A DNA stretch of 64,000 nt from Timema cristinae (GCA_039000515.1 JBCFYV010000001.1:57335372-57399371); one strand, 5' to 3'; counted from the stretch's first letter, positions 13,119 through 23,689 are shown. Translations and numbers: made by a program. Notes: generated by a model from the letters alone, not told the origin.

Positions 13119-13374
13119 TCCGCTTCGATGGAGGCATGATCTAAGGTGCTACACTCACAATAGAATAGAATGGCAATGACGGGGAGATCATGGTTCGATC
13201 CCGGTTGGGTGTATGTACAAAGGGTGTTTTTTTCCTAAATGGTTTCCCATATCCTATCCACCCAAATGCTGGTTCACTTCCTTAAAATCCTACCTTCATA
13301 ATATCTAACCATTAGCGTAATTAGTACATAGGCGTATAAACTGAATGGGTAGTAAGACGCTGTGCTAAAAAAAT
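13119..13374 (+). mobile_element. tRNA-derived SINE, family C, with probable TSD
   Basis: Head GGCATGATCTAAGG (box A-like) and GGTTCGATCCC (box B). The body has TTTTTTCCTAAATGGTTTCC, and the 3' end is GTAGTAAGACGCTGTGCTAA. CACAAAAA occurs directly before (13111-13118) and after (13375 on), a plausible 8-bp TSD, though its A-richness makes chance possible. Confidence 0.8.
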
Positions 13375-13667
13375 CACAAAAAAAGGTATTTCAATATCTA
13401 TACCCTGATTTTGTTTGGAAGAACAGTAGAGAAAATTCAAACATATTTATTTGCGGCCAACTTTAATAACATTTTACTATATTATTTGTGTTATTTTATA
13501 GGTATTGATAACATATATAATATATATAATATCCAAAGAGACAGCTGAAAATAACATGACTTGATGTATGAATATATTAAAATTGTTTTAGTAACTTTAG
13601 TAACTAGCTTCTACCGTTCTTCCTACCAAAAGCATACTAAAGTCTCACGTTCCGAGTCTTAATTTTT

Positions 13668-13835
13668 TTTTCAGCCATTCAGGCTACGCGCATTTTTATG
13701 TCTATCAATTACACTAATAAGGTAGGCATGAGGAAGGTAGCATTCAAAAGAAATGTTCCCGCATCTGCGTTAAGGGAAAGTGGGGAAACCATTATGGAAA
13801 AGACCTTCCCAGTACCCTGACCTACCCAACACAAA
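13668..13835 (-). mobile_element. Degraded family C SINE fragment
   Basis: Retains AATTACACTAATAAGGTAGG, a GAAATGTTCCCGCATCTGCG block and GTGGGGAAACCATTATGGAA, equivalent to the body of family C read in reverse. The 3' terminus is strongly altered and the head is missing or unrecognisable. Confidence 0.45.
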
Positions 13836-14932
13836 AAAAAAAACAGTCTAAGTGAACTTGACATAGAAACTGCGTGCCCATCGGTGCGGATCTACGTCCT
13901 ACTATCCAACAGAGCTATGCGCCTATTTACACTAATGTAGAGGAGGAATTTGCGTAAGAGTCGGGAACCCCCTCAGTAGACTTGGCCTGGATTATAACCC
14001 AAATCTCCCCTGTAAGAGGCAAACAAGACCAGACGAGAATGATGCCCTGGACCGTATTTCCACCGATGCGGGTTATGCCCCTTGACAAAAAAATAATCCC
14101 CGAGCTGTAAAGAAAATAAAAATACAAGGAAAGTCCTCGCATCCCAGAACTCGTTCCAGCACCGGTTCCCGACGATTAGTGTAAAAGATAATAGGGCAGG
14201 CAAACGCACCTCTAGAGACACAGGGAGTCTCCCCTCATTCCTCTCAAAAAGAGTCGCCGTCATACAGCTAGCGGACCGTGGTGAAAGGGTTAATGGGACG
14301 AGACCAGGGTTCGTGCTCCGACACGGCCCCCGACACAAGACAGACGGTCGGCGGTAAAAAAAAAAAAAAAAAGCCGTCTCCCATCACTACACACGGCACA
14401 GCGCCCGACAGCGGATCGTAAGGTAATTAAACTAAACCCCGAAACAATTAGTATAGTTTAAATGAACAAACACAAGTTTGTTTTCAGACCCGCTCGAGTT
14501 AGTAACAACTTAGGAGACTTGTTAATCACCTGCTCACCCCATGAACTAGTATGGATTGTATTCGGGATATTCGGAATTGAACTAAAATATGGAGTGGGTG
14601 CGGTTTTGCACAAATATGTGATACAGTATATTTTAATGCGCACCACCCCTTACAACAAGTCAGCGCTATCCGTATGTTTACAACAAAAGGATAGAGATGA
14701 GGAAATGTATCCACATTTTCCATAAGATGGAGAAACCCTCCCTCAAAACTCCCAGTCGGGAGGAGAAATCTCACCTCCACATCCCCAGTAATTCTGTCTA
14801 TTGCAAGAGTGACGCCTTAAACCATTGTAATGTAACTGACTTGCCCCTGAAAAGTATATGAAAGCATTGACAATAATATCGTCCTAATTTTATAAACGTA
14901 TTTAATTTTATTTAAATTATATAGTATATTAA
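13836..14932. other. GC-richer block (about 13.9-14.4 kb) and AT-rich flank, unassigned
   Basis: 13,930-14,420 is distinctly richer in G+C and CpG than its surroundings and carries a 121-codon minus-strand frame (13973-14338). I see no conserved domain, and the codons do not look like a known family. A tRNA-like GGGTTCGTGCTCC sits near 14,308, so part may be a SINE-like relic. An A run of about 18 lies near 14,355. Confidence 0.35.
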
Positions 14933-14982
14933 ATGGCGCTTAAAGCACTTCTTCTTCTAAGAAGGCAAAAGTCGCTGATCAG

Positions 14983-15182
14983 TGACGTCACGCACGTGAC
15001 ATTATTAGTCAAGTCAGTTGACAATATAAGATTTTTTAATAATAACTTCCTCTTCTGGAAAGTTCAACTAGAGATTTTAAAAAGTAACTTGAGTCAGTTT
15101 CCGGCTCTCGAAGCTTCTAGTGACACCGAGATGTTTTTGTCTTGTATTTTAATTTTTTATAACACGACCTTCTCGAAGCTTC
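14983..15182 (+). promoter_or_regulatory. Cluster of CRE, E-box and heat-shock-element motifs
   Basis: Seen directly: a palindromic CRE TGACGTCA at 14983-14990, an E-box CACGTG at 14993-14998, and three inverted-pentamer heat-shock elements: TTCTGGAA at 15053-15060 and GAAGCTTC at 15110-15117 and 15175-15182. They lie 170-370 bp upstream of a TATATAT box (15351-15357) that sits in a probable LTR. This spacing would suit a stress- or cAMP-responsive promoter, either the U3 part of the LTR or a host promoter. Function is inference. Confidence 0.4.
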
Positions 15183-15216
15183 CATGAGCAATGGATAAAT
15201 TCGAAGGATGGTGCAA

Positions 15217-15467
15217 TGTAAGGGCAGTACTGCTCACTACTCACTTGGCGTCCAGTACTGCACAGAACTCACTACTCACTAGTCACTTGGCGTCCAGTCC
15301 TTGAACTACTCGGACTGCAACTTCTGTCCACGCTCATACTATAGGCCGGGTATATATTTCGACATGATCTATTTTCTCCTGAAATAAACTGAGGTTTATA
15401 AATAAAAAACATGTAAACATAAAGTGTGTATTAATTATACAAGATTTAAATCACCAATAATTCTTCA
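15217..15467 (+). mobile_element. Probable LTR of a retrotransposon (left boundary uncertain)
   Basis: The segment can be read as TG...CA. It contains a TATA box (15351-15357), AATAAA-type polyadenylation signals near 15,382 and 15,401, and ends in TTCTTCA. Two bases later comes TGGCGCCCA (15470-15478), which has the form of a primer-binding site complementary to a tRNA 3' end. A roughly 40-bp block with CTCACTACTCAC and CTTGGCGTCCAGT is duplicated at 15,233-15,299. No matching second LTR and no polymerase are in the window, so this is a solo or truncated element. The true left end could be earlier and include the motif cluster at 14,983-15,182. Confidence 0.45.
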
Positions 15468-15469
15468 GT

Positions 15470-15560
15470 TGGCGCCCATCACGCGAGACGAATATTTCAA
15501 TAACACTTCAATTGGCGCACAACGTAGGGACTCGTAATCAATAACACTTCACCATGGACC
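15470..15560 (+). promoter_or_regulatory. Candidate primer-binding site and leader, with a second PBS-like copy
   Basis: TTGGCGCCCATCACGCGAGA follows the LTR-like end. About 54 bp on, a related TTGGCGCACAACGTAGGGAC appears, and a short CAATAACACTTCA motif is also repeated. The leader ends at CACCATGG (ATG at 15554), opening a 91-codon frame in which I recognise no Gag motif. Confidence 0.35.
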
Positions 15561-16005
15561 CACAAATGAAGGAAATTAATATTTACCATCGCTTCCTACC
15601 TATTTTTAATATACGTATATATAATAATTTAGTTTCTTTCCGGAAAAAAATTAGCTTGAGTAAACTCTCCTATGTCAAGAAAAGGGATTTTCTTAGGAAT
15701 TATTTTAAATGCACCAAGCCGGGAATTAAATACATTCTTCATAATCTGGAAAGGTATAGTCACCTATGCCGGAGTTTCGCGATACATTCTGGGAAATATA
15801 ACGTCAAAAGATCGAGTGGATTCTCGTGACTTGTTGAGAAACCACGGAGACCATTCCATTAGCGCCGGTGAGTTGGAGGAGCAGGGCCCCTGGAGACCGC
15901 TGGGGCAGAAACCACCCCCTCTCTCTCGTGTATCAGGGGGAGTGGATACAACATATAGGTGGACCACACTCATTCGGTATAAAAGGAACTTTCATAAGTC
16001 TTACC
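15561..16005. other. Unassigned sequence downstream of the LTR remnant
   Basis: Overlapping short frames (15554-15829 and 15672-16064) run through a GC-richer stretch at 15,760-15,990. No zinc knuckle, protease, polymerase or envelope motif is visible. It may be the decayed 5' part of the retroelement interior or unrelated host DNA. A TATAAAAGG box at about 15,978 precedes the SINE that follows. Confidence 0.3.
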
Positions 16006-16006
16006 T

Positions 16007-16226
16007 GCTTCGGTGGCTGCATGGTCTAAGGCGTCACGCTCGACCTGGACTAGACTGCCAATGACAAGGTAATCGGTGTTCGGTGTGCTTAGGAGTATTT
16101 TATCGCTCTCCCTCCCCGCAAGTGAGGGTAGGCCCCTTCACTTCCCCTAAATTCAACTTTCCCCATGCCGAATTCATTTGCGTAATTAGTACTTATGGGT
16201 ATAACCTGAAGAGGTAGAAAAACAAC
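16007..16226 (+). mobile_element. tRNA-derived SINE, family C, diverged
   Basis: Clear box A region (GGTGGCTGCATGGTCTAAGG), a weak box B, the body CGCTCTCCCTCCCCGCAAGT, and a degraded tail (GGTATAACCTGAAGAGGTAG). No TSD was identified. Confidence 0.72.
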
Positions 16227-16567
16227 TTACGGGCAGAAAGCTAGAACAAGAAGGGCTTCTTTGCTGTTAACGTTTTAATACATGTTTTAGCTCGCGCAGG
16301 TGAACACGCGGACAAAGACGTAAGTCTCGCCTAGTCTAGTTATACAAAGACAGAAGATGGAGATTTTGGTTTAATCTTGATCGAGTTTCTCATTCCTCTA
16401 CGATAAAATAAGGGCACATTTCCTCATAACTTTTTCATTGAAGTAAATATGAGGATAGTTTATGTGAAACCCAAAAAAAAAACGTTTACTTCTTTAAATG
16501 TCAGAGCTAAAATTTATTATTTTAAACACCGGTCCTCCAACTCCCTCCTTGACATGAATTAGAGATT

Positions 16568-16822
16568 AATTTTTTTTAGCACCATGTCTTACTACCCGTT
16601 CGGATTATACGTTTAAGAACTAATTATGCTAATGATTTAGGGATGGAGATGGTTGAATTTAGATGAAGTGAACCCACATTTGCGTGGAGGGAGAGTGTAA
16701 GACTAATTAGGAAACACTCTTCCAGTCCACTCGACCGATATTCGAACCTCGATCTCCCGGTCCTCTGCAGTCTAGCTCAACACGGCTCTAGCGCGATAGC
16801 TAACTACGCCACCGAGGTGGGT
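16568..16822 (-). mobile_element. tRNA-derived SINE, family A, with TSD
   Basis: On the minus strand the head is ACCTCGGTGGCGTAGTTAGC and box B is GGTTCGAATATC. The body matches other A and C copies and the 3' end is CCGAACGGGTAGTAAGACAT. Direct repeats GA(A/G)TTAGAGAT flank it (16556-16567 and 16823-16834), one mismatch in about 11 bp. Family A differs from C mainly in the head (GGCGTAGTTGGCTAACGCG against GGCC.CATGGTCTAAGGCG). Confidence 0.83.
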
Positions 16823-16834
16823 GAGTTAGAGATA

Positions 16835-17488
16835 GCAAGGTTATAAGAATGCCCTACACGAAACAAATACGGGACGATGAAAACTGTTATGAGTCTTATT
16901 AATGGATACCTTGAAATATGGGCTCTAACTAGATGTCTCCAAACGAAATAAGAAATAAAGTACAGGTTTTCTTTTATGAGTAACTTCAATGCCCGTGTTG
17001 GTCCATACACGAGCCAAATATTCTGCGTGCGGAGATTGCCCAACACTGTAGCCGTGGCTCTTGTCCACCCCGCCAACCCCTCCGAGAAACCTTTTGGGAC
17101 CGCTCCACAACTGGTTAATTGCCGCGCACGATTTATTAATGTGCCAAACTACCTGTAAACCACTTATCCGATTCTTCCACTTTTAATATTATCCCTCCAA
17201 AATGAGCACGCAGCTCTAAACTGATCAGTGAGTATTTAGTTAGGTTTAACCTCTGAGCGCGGATCCAAAATAGAACCATGATAAAACTAAGCACATCTAA
17301 CTAAAGAGATGATTAAGGAACTAACCAATTTAGAGTCCCCTAAATTCAAAGAAAGCTTAATGAATGAGTATGTGGTAAGCAAGAGAATGATTCTTACTAG
17401 CGACCTGTTTATTTTCCAGTTGAAGAGGCAGTATAATTGTTAATGCGACCTAATGGCCGGCTGTCAGGGTTGGTCTGAGTAGATGAAG
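16835..17488. other. Unassigned intergenic DNA
   Basis: Mixed composition, with overlapping short frames on both strands (16804-17158) that show no domain. No repeat ends were recognised. Confidence 0.4.
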
Positions 17489-17496
17489 CTTTAGAT

Positions 17497-17791
17497 CGGT
17501 GGTCTCCAAATGGCGGACCGCATCCGCACCACAGATACATTTTTAAAGACCTTAACAAGATAGCGATAAACAGAAGAAGAAATGATGCTATTTCAGTGGT
17601 GGGCGGGTAGTGGACATGGAATGACAGCAATACTAAATTAGTAGAATAAATAAAAGGAAAGAAAATCACGTTTTTGAAATAGTAGAGTCTTATAGGGCTT
17701 GAACTTAAGTCACTGTTAAAGTTTTGCCGGACCACGTAAGTATGTCGAGTTTTTAAAACGAGCCTCAATCAAAAATAATTGGGGACCCTTC
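17497..17791. mobile_element. hAT-like MITE, 295 bp, perfect 8-bp TSD
   Basis: Perfect 8-bp direct repeats CTTTAGAT at 17489-17496 and 17792-17799 enclose imperfect terminal inverted repeats: CGGTGGTCTCCAAAT at the left, and GAAGGGTCCCCAATT as the reverse complement of the right end. An 8-bp TSD with CAGTGGTCYCCAA-like termini is characteristic of the hAT superfamily. There is no transposase; the open frame across it is incidental. Confidence 0.8.
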
Positions 17792-17799
17792 CTTTAGAT

Positions 17800-18154
17800 A
17801 GTAGTAATAGTAGTTTATTTTACTTTCATTTGCAAGCGTAAGGGTTTAACAAACTATATTATTGTATTATGTATATTTTAATCAAGTTTTTAATTTTTAA
17901 ACATAATAATAAAAGTAATAGGTGTGATATGTTTTTAATTGCTTTGTTTTCTTAAATCAATTTATTTTCAGTTTCAATTCTTGTGTCTATAATTTAATTC
18001 TCCAGTTGAATTGAAGCCAATTATTTTACTAAGAAAAATCGGACTAATAGTATTTTGAAAAAAAAAAACTTAAATGTTAGCCTTGATAATATTTTAAGTT
18101 TTTTTTAAATAATTTAAAAAGTAACGTTAAAGATTTTAAGTCAACCACCCACAC
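17800..18154. other. AT-rich DNA, nothing recognised
   Basis: Low-complexity A/T sequence including an A run near 18,060. No gene or repeat ends. Confidence 0.5.
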
Positions 18155-18345
18155 CAATAGACACACGCTCTAAGGCGACGGGTTCACAAAATACTGGCGT
18201 AAGAGTGAAGAAGAGGTTTGAGTTCTAATCTCAGTCGGGTCACTGCGAGTAGTTCTTCCATCTCCAACCCATGCTAATACGGATACAATTCTTCTTAACA
18301 ACATAGTCCCATCCCCTTAGACCGTCAATAACTTTGGTGTTAAAA
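18155..18345 (+). mobile_element. Strongly decayed family C SINE
   Basis: A recognisable series of family C landmarks: GCTCTAAGGCGA (box A region), GTTCTAATCTCAGTCGGGT (box B region), TTCCATCTCCAACCCATGC in place of the usual TCTCCCTCCACGC. The hairpin tail is lost. Assignment rests on order and spacing of these blocks. Confidence 0.45.
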
Positions 18346-19668
18346 GGTTCAAATAAAAAGAGAATTAAGCAAAATGAAATCGACTATGTTGAATTAATAT
18401 GACAAGTAATGTGAAAAGACAAATAGAAATAATTCTAAAGATAGCAAACAAACAAAAAAACCTTTGTAGTGGTGGGAAGTAGCAAGAACACAATCCAATT
18501 ATTTAATTCATGACGGTGCAACTTTTAGGTTACGCTGGAAATCAAACACAACAGCATGTGGAACGGATGCTTACTTTTTAAACTTGTAATGCGGAAAATG
18601 TTGGCATAATCTCGGAGTGAACCTTTCTTCCCAGGTAATGTGCTTCGCTGTGCAAATAAAAACGTCAGGTGACGGATGAACGGCAAAACAGAAAGGATAT
18701 AAAAAACACAATTAAAATCAAAACATTCATTATCTGACTTGGAATGCCATAGGAAGACCCGATGAAGATCTCATTTCATAGATAATTCATTGCCCCATCT
18801 TCATCTTTTATTGAGAAAAATCGCGCTAGCCGTTTTAAAGGATAAAAATGAGAAAGTAATGACTGAATTTGTGGTTTAAATTTGGAAGTTATGGGTGATT
18901 TTCTGGTGGATTCCGTCAATTTGTGAAAGTTTAATCGTGCGAGTCATCAGACAATGTTCCCAAGCAGAGGTTAAGTGTTTGTTTCCAATGTGTATTGCTG
19001 ATGAGGAACCTCCTGAGTGATCACAATGACGGCTCTACCCACTCAAAGACGTACAATGGATCAGCAGCGGCACCCGATTCGCTCCGGCTCACCATTGGAC
19101 ATGGTACCTTGCCCCCAGCAATTAAACTCCCCGTTCATCATCATCACACTATCACAAACACTCGCATCATAAAAAGTCCACAGTTTTTTTTAATGTCACT
19201 ATTCAGGTTTCGGAACAAGCCAGTGAAAAAATAAGGGTCATTAATGGCCACATTTAGCTAATGATACACGCACAACCTCATTTGAGGCAACGAATTATAT
19301 TTGGGAACGAAGCGACATCTTGACGAGAAATACCACCCATTTCTCTTTAATATGAATACAAAAATGTTTTTATTTACACTAGATAATTATAAATTTTACA
19401 CGATTAGGATTTAAAGTTATGGCTCTTCGGATTTAATGTATGTATGTATGTACTAAGAATATTATCGTGTTTTAATAACCAACTTGAAACCTGATTTAAA
19501 CAAAATTTAAAGTTCGCAATAGATAAACTCTAATATAATGTTGGGGAGATCTGTATGTCATACAATCTATTAAAAAAACACAACACGTACCCACACACAC
19601 ATTTGTATGGTATCATATCAAACAGAACCCGAAAAAAAACCTCATCATTTTAGAAGATACGTCAGTTC
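18346..19668. other. AT-rich DNA, no recognised gene
   Basis: No repeat ends or coding family recognised. Contains a short TATG tetranucleotide run at about 19,437-19,450. The frame at 18995-19234 (79 codons) has no known motif. Confidence 0.45.
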
Positions 19669-19676
19669 CTTTATAC

Positions 19677-20007
19677 AAGCGTTTTTCAACCAGTGTTCCG
19701 CGGTATATTAATGGGCCGTTAAGGTTCATCAGGTGTGTTGTGGGAGTTTGGGGGAAGATAAAAAAATAAGAGAGAAACAAATTTGAGGAACAAAAAGAGA
19801 TCTTTTAAAATCCACGACTAACATTATTTTTAAACACAACACAGTTATTATAACTTTAGCTACTAAACTTTTAAACATTATCTTAATACTCGTTATTTTA
19901 ATGAATAATTATAAAATATACCCCTTAAAAAACTAATTATGTGCCTTGATTATATTATGGCCTTGTTCAGTCTGCCGTCAGTTATAAAAAGTTTAAAAAA
20001 ATCACTG
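19677..20007. mobile_element. hAT-like MITE, 331 bp, 8-bp TSD (7/8)
   Basis: The left end AAGCGTTTTTCAACCAGTGT and the right end, read inward as CAGTGATTTTTTTAAAC, match the CAGNGTTTTTCAACC termini of hAT MITEs; the first base at the left appears mutated from C to A. Flanking octamers CTTTATAC (19669-19676) and CTCTATAC (20008-20015) agree at 7 of 8 positions. Non-coding interior. Confidence 0.68.
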
Positions 20008-20015
20008 CTCTATAC

Positions 20016-21109
20016 CTATCATTATTAAATAGTATTAAATGTGTAAAGGTGAATAACGAACTCAAATAAATTAAACAAATTATAAATATAATTTGATTCA
20101 AAATCGAATTACAAAATTATGAATATGAAGTTTAAAAAAATATATATAGTTACGTTTTAAGACGTTAGGTATCAATGTAAAGAAAAATGTGTTTTAAAAA
20201 TTATGATATGATCACCATTTTCCTGATAGTTTTTACAGTGCGAGTTGCTTCATTGTTGTCCTTCAATTTGAAATGAAACAATCGGCCTCACTCACTCCCA
20301 TAATTTGTTCACTATCGCTTACAGACTCGACTATGCCCCGGTTGAGAAGGTGTTCATTCAGTTAATGAAACATGCTTTCGTGAAAAAAGAAGGAAGTTTC
20401 CAGGAAAACATTGTACGGCTAACATCGACAGTCGTGCAATTAAACACTTTGACACCACTCACTAGTTCTGTGGCAGTAAAGTTGAAACATATCAACAAAA
20501 ACAGTGTTGGCTTCTACCCTCCAGCCCCCACCCCTCTTGCCCTCACCCCACAGCGTATAAAAAAACCGCAAATCCTAGATATTCGCAAATTAAGAAAGTA
20601 AATACCACAAGGTTGTGTCGTGAAAGATACACCTATAAGCTCATCGTTTCAAGCTGTGTACTAAGGAAAGGAAACACGAATTTACTTTCCTGTTCTAGGC
20701 CAAAAAAGGGGCCCTAATTACCTCAGTGTGTCGACGGGGCTATAAACTCAAATAATAATAAAAACTAAAAAAAGGCATTATAGTATCTTGAAACCTTTAT
20801 CAAACAATGCGGCATTTCGTATGTGTAGACATTTGTACAAGATTAGAGTGAAAAAGTAGTTCAGAAGTATTTGACGCAGTTTTAACCGAATTTCGTTACA
20901 TCCCGTGAGAGGCCCATCAAAACCTCAGGATCTTAATCCACTCGATGCTAATATTGAATCAAACCTTGACAATTGAATTTTAAAATGTTGGGAGCAGATA
21001 CCATCACATCTAATTCAAACGGCTGTACTTTAGTGAAGATATGGGAAAACTGTTACTAAATAAAATGGCTCTTTTTTCTCACAATATAACTTTTAAAAGC
21101 ATCATTTTT
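20016..21109. other. AT-rich DNA with an unassigned 98-codon frame
   Basis: A plus-strand frame at 20305-20601 runs through a mixed-composition patch. A pyrimidine tract and CTTACAG just before 20,326 would suit a splice acceptor, but no protein family is recognisable and no donor or neighbouring exon is evident. I do not call a gene. Confidence 0.35.
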
Positions 21110-21341
21110 TAGAATTCCGTTTAACTACCCGTTCGGGATACACCCCTATGTAACCTAATAGTTACGGTTATGTTTTAGGGATTAATAAGGTTGAATATGG
21201 AGAAAGTGTAACTGCATTTGCATGGAAGGAGAGTGGAAACTATTTCGTAAAAAAAACTCGGTACACCCGACCGGTATTGAACCCCGATCTCCTGTCATTG
21301 AAGTCTAGTCTATTGCAAGACCACGCGGCCACCGAAGCGAG
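21110..21341 (-). mobile_element. tRNA-derived SINE, family C
   Basis: Starts (plus strand) with AACTACCCGTTCGGGATACA, the shared tail in reverse, followed by the body TGCATTTGCATGGAAGGAGA and ending in the head ACCACGCGGCCACCGAAGCG. Box B on the minus strand is GGGTTCAATACC-like. Moderately diverged. Confidence 0.78.
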
Positions 21342-21589
21342 TTTAGATTTAATTAAAAAAGCGTATTTGAAACGGATTTTAATCACGGACAGCACATTCA
21401 ATATAATGGTAGGGTCTATACTGTTAATAAAATGATTTTTAAACAAATAATCTCAGTTTTCGCGAAGTTGATTACCAAAATTAAATAGTTTTTTTACGAA
21501 ACGCAAATCTAGGCATAATTGTCTATGTATTGAAACGTTTATTTGATTAGGCCTACTCTAGTATATGGCATTTGGAACTCAAATGTTCA

Positions 21590-21965
21590 TTGCCACACTT
21601 ACAAGTACGGCACCTATCCCTAACTTGAGCTATTTCTATCCAGTCCACCTCATTACAACCTATTTATTTCAGGTCCATCCTAATGTTATCTTCCTATCTG
21701 CGTCTAGGTCTTCTCATTGGGTTCGCCAGTCAATACCCTGAATAAGGTTCTAGATTCTCATAATCGCAATGCATGTCCTGCTCACCGTAATCATCGAAAT
21801 ATGACTATCCTTATAATGTCTTGTGATGAACACAAGCTATGTAACTCATTATTATGTATCCTCCTCCACTCCCCAGTAGCCTCATCCCTTTTTGGACCAT
21901 ATATCTTCCTAAGCACCTTGTTTCCAAATAGTAATAAGCAATATTGAAAAGCAAAAGATTAAATA
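21590..21965 (-). pseudogene. LINE reverse-transcriptase ORF, C-terminal remnant
   Basis: The minus strand translates in one frame to NKVLRKIYGPKRDEATGEWR, then RIHNNELHSL, then (with stops) RLR.AGHALRL. This is the RK.YGP...GEWR..N.EL...RLRWAGH.AR order seen at the C-terminus of endonuclease/reverse-transcriptase ORFs of non-LTR retrotransposons. A downstream segment (GGACTGGATAGAAATAGCTC) matches the 4.1-kb remnant, so both are from one LINE family. Several stops and a frameshift show it is dead, and there is no polymerase core upstream. Such a LINE is a candidate partner for the SINEs here, though no shared 3' tail is visible. Confidence 0.78.
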
Positions 21966-22299
21966 TGAAATATTCATACTGTTGTATTTCTCGGTAGACA
22001 AAAGTTAAATAAAAAAGGAAATAGGTACCGACCTTAGGTCAACAAATCTTAATAATTATTTATCCAAAATTATGAGGTTTAGAGTGTTTAAAATAAACAC
22101 AAAATACTTACTTATTAATTGAATAAAATTATATATTTTTTCAACATTTCATTTAATAAAATAATTTTTTCTTGTATTTATAATCACGAAATGGAATTTC
22201 CTAGAAATTTTGATTTTCCTCCAACTCCTGATGTCGCGGTGGTCCCCCAGTGCCCATAGCTTTCATTTGGTCGTCCACTTATCACCAAAACATTGAGAA
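21966..22299. other. AT-rich DNA, nothing recognised
   Basis: Low-complexity A/T sequence with no gene or repeat ends. Confidence 0.5.
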
Positions 22300-22488
22300 A
22301 CACACTGGTCTAAGGCCTCATTCTCACAACACGGCTAATGGCGGGGTGAAAGGCTTTGAATCCCGGTCATGTTTATTGAGGCCTGTTTCTCCTGGATGGT
22401 TTTCTTTCATCTCTCCACGAACATTCGGGTACACTTACACTTTATTCAACCTTCCTCATCCCTAACACCTTAGTGTAATTAGTACATA
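22300..22488 (+). mobile_element. Family C SINE, 5' part, split by a younger SINE
   Basis: Landmarks: CACTGGTCTAAGGCCTCATT (box A region), CTTTGAATCCCGGTC (box B region), TGGTTTTC.TTCATCTCTCCA body, and TTAGTGTAATTAGTACATA, where it is interrupted. The missing 3' terminus resumes at 22,797-22,835 (TGCGTACAGACCGAACGGGC, then AGACGCGGTGCTAAAA), directly after the inserted family B copy. Confidence 0.8.
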
Positions 22489-22788
22489 GGTCTAGGGGTA
22501 AGGTGTCGGACTTATGTGCTGGGGTCAGGGTTCAATCCTCGGTCCCGGCACAGCTTTATTTGATTACCAAACCCTTCCTTCACCTCTGAGAAGACATCTT
22601 GTAAATGTGGGGAATGCCAGGCCTCCACCGTGGTTCGGATTCCACGTTAAACTGTAGGTCCTTCATTTCATCTCACAATCACCCTACCATTACACATTAG
22701 CGTAAGTGCGTATAACCCGAACGGGTAGTAAGACGCGGTGCTAATAATAATAATAATAATGATAATAATAACACTAATAATAATAATA
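22489..22788 (+). mobile_element. tRNA-derived SINE, family B, inserted into an older SINE
   Basis: Head GGTCTAGGGGTAAGGTGTCG (box A) and GGGTTCAATCC (box B), with the full family B body and tail ending in GACGCGGTGCTAA plus about 55 bp of TAA-type repeats. The 8-bp duplication AGTACATA (22481-22488 and 22789-22796) is a piece of the host family C tail, so this is a clean nested insertion with B younger than that C copy. Confidence 0.88.
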
Positions 22789-22796
22789 AGTACATA

Positions 22797-22835
22797 TGCG
22801 TACAGACCGAACGGGCATTAAGACGCGGTGCTAAA
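22797..22835 (+). mobile_element. Family C SINE, 3' part of the split copy
   Basis: Continuation of the element at 22,300-22,488 after the nested family B insertion: GACCGAACGGGCATTAAGAC then GCGGTGCTAAAA. Confidence 0.8.
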
Positions 22836-23689
22836 AGACAGAGAGGAAAAGCTTAAATCATTTGGTCACCATTATAGATTTATATAGATTTTTGTTTGCT
22901 TGCATAATTGAAGCTTCTTTTTTTTTTGTAAAGTGTAAGAGTCTGGAATATGCCGTTCAAGCCTCTCTTCGTCTACCATATGCCCGATAAACACGACACA
23001 CCAAGAATGTCGGTGGTAGAAGGACAGTGTTTCTATGTATGCCCTCTACCGCAACACACAATGCCAATATTATGTGTCCGCTTAAATTAGGGTGGTTTGA
23101 CGAATGTCATGAATATCAACAACAACAATGGGAGGGGAAGAACACGATGTGCAAACGTATGACGTAACCATCTGTAGGGAAAAACACAAGAACGTATCTA
23201 AAAAATAATTTTAAAATATTCATATATACAAATAAAATTTCCTGAAAATGGATGATCCCTCTGAAATATTATGCTTGACTAACTAGGATATTATATAAAG
23301 ATACACAACTAAGCTCAGCCCAGAAATCGCACCAAAATGTGGTTTTCTGAATTCTTCACTTGACAAAAGCGAGAATACTTACTGAAGATATATTTTATCC
23401 ATGAGGTGGAATGGAGTCTTAAATCATTACCTCGGAAATACACAATGTATTATCCCCATGTACAAAGACAAAAGTTAAGAAGGGAATTGTTAGTTTCGTT
23501 ATAGTTAATTTAAGATCATTTTGACAAATAATGAACAACTAACTCATAATTTAAAATGTGTGGATTGACATAATATAAATTGGTAGAGCTTATGATTTAC
23601 GAAATATTGTAAATTTTTTTTATTTGTGTGATTGGAGCATTCCAATGTCTTGTTATGTGCTCAGGTAGATCTGGCATAATCTGGGAAAT
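22836..23689. other. AT-rich DNA, nothing recognised
   Basis: No gene and no repeat termini recognised. A T run lies near 22,918. Confidence 0.5.

Noticed and set aside
20305..20601. Exon with a splice acceptor near 20,325
   Set aside because: A CTTACAG after a pyrimidine-containing stretch is weak evidence alone; no protein family, donor site or adjacent exon could be supported.
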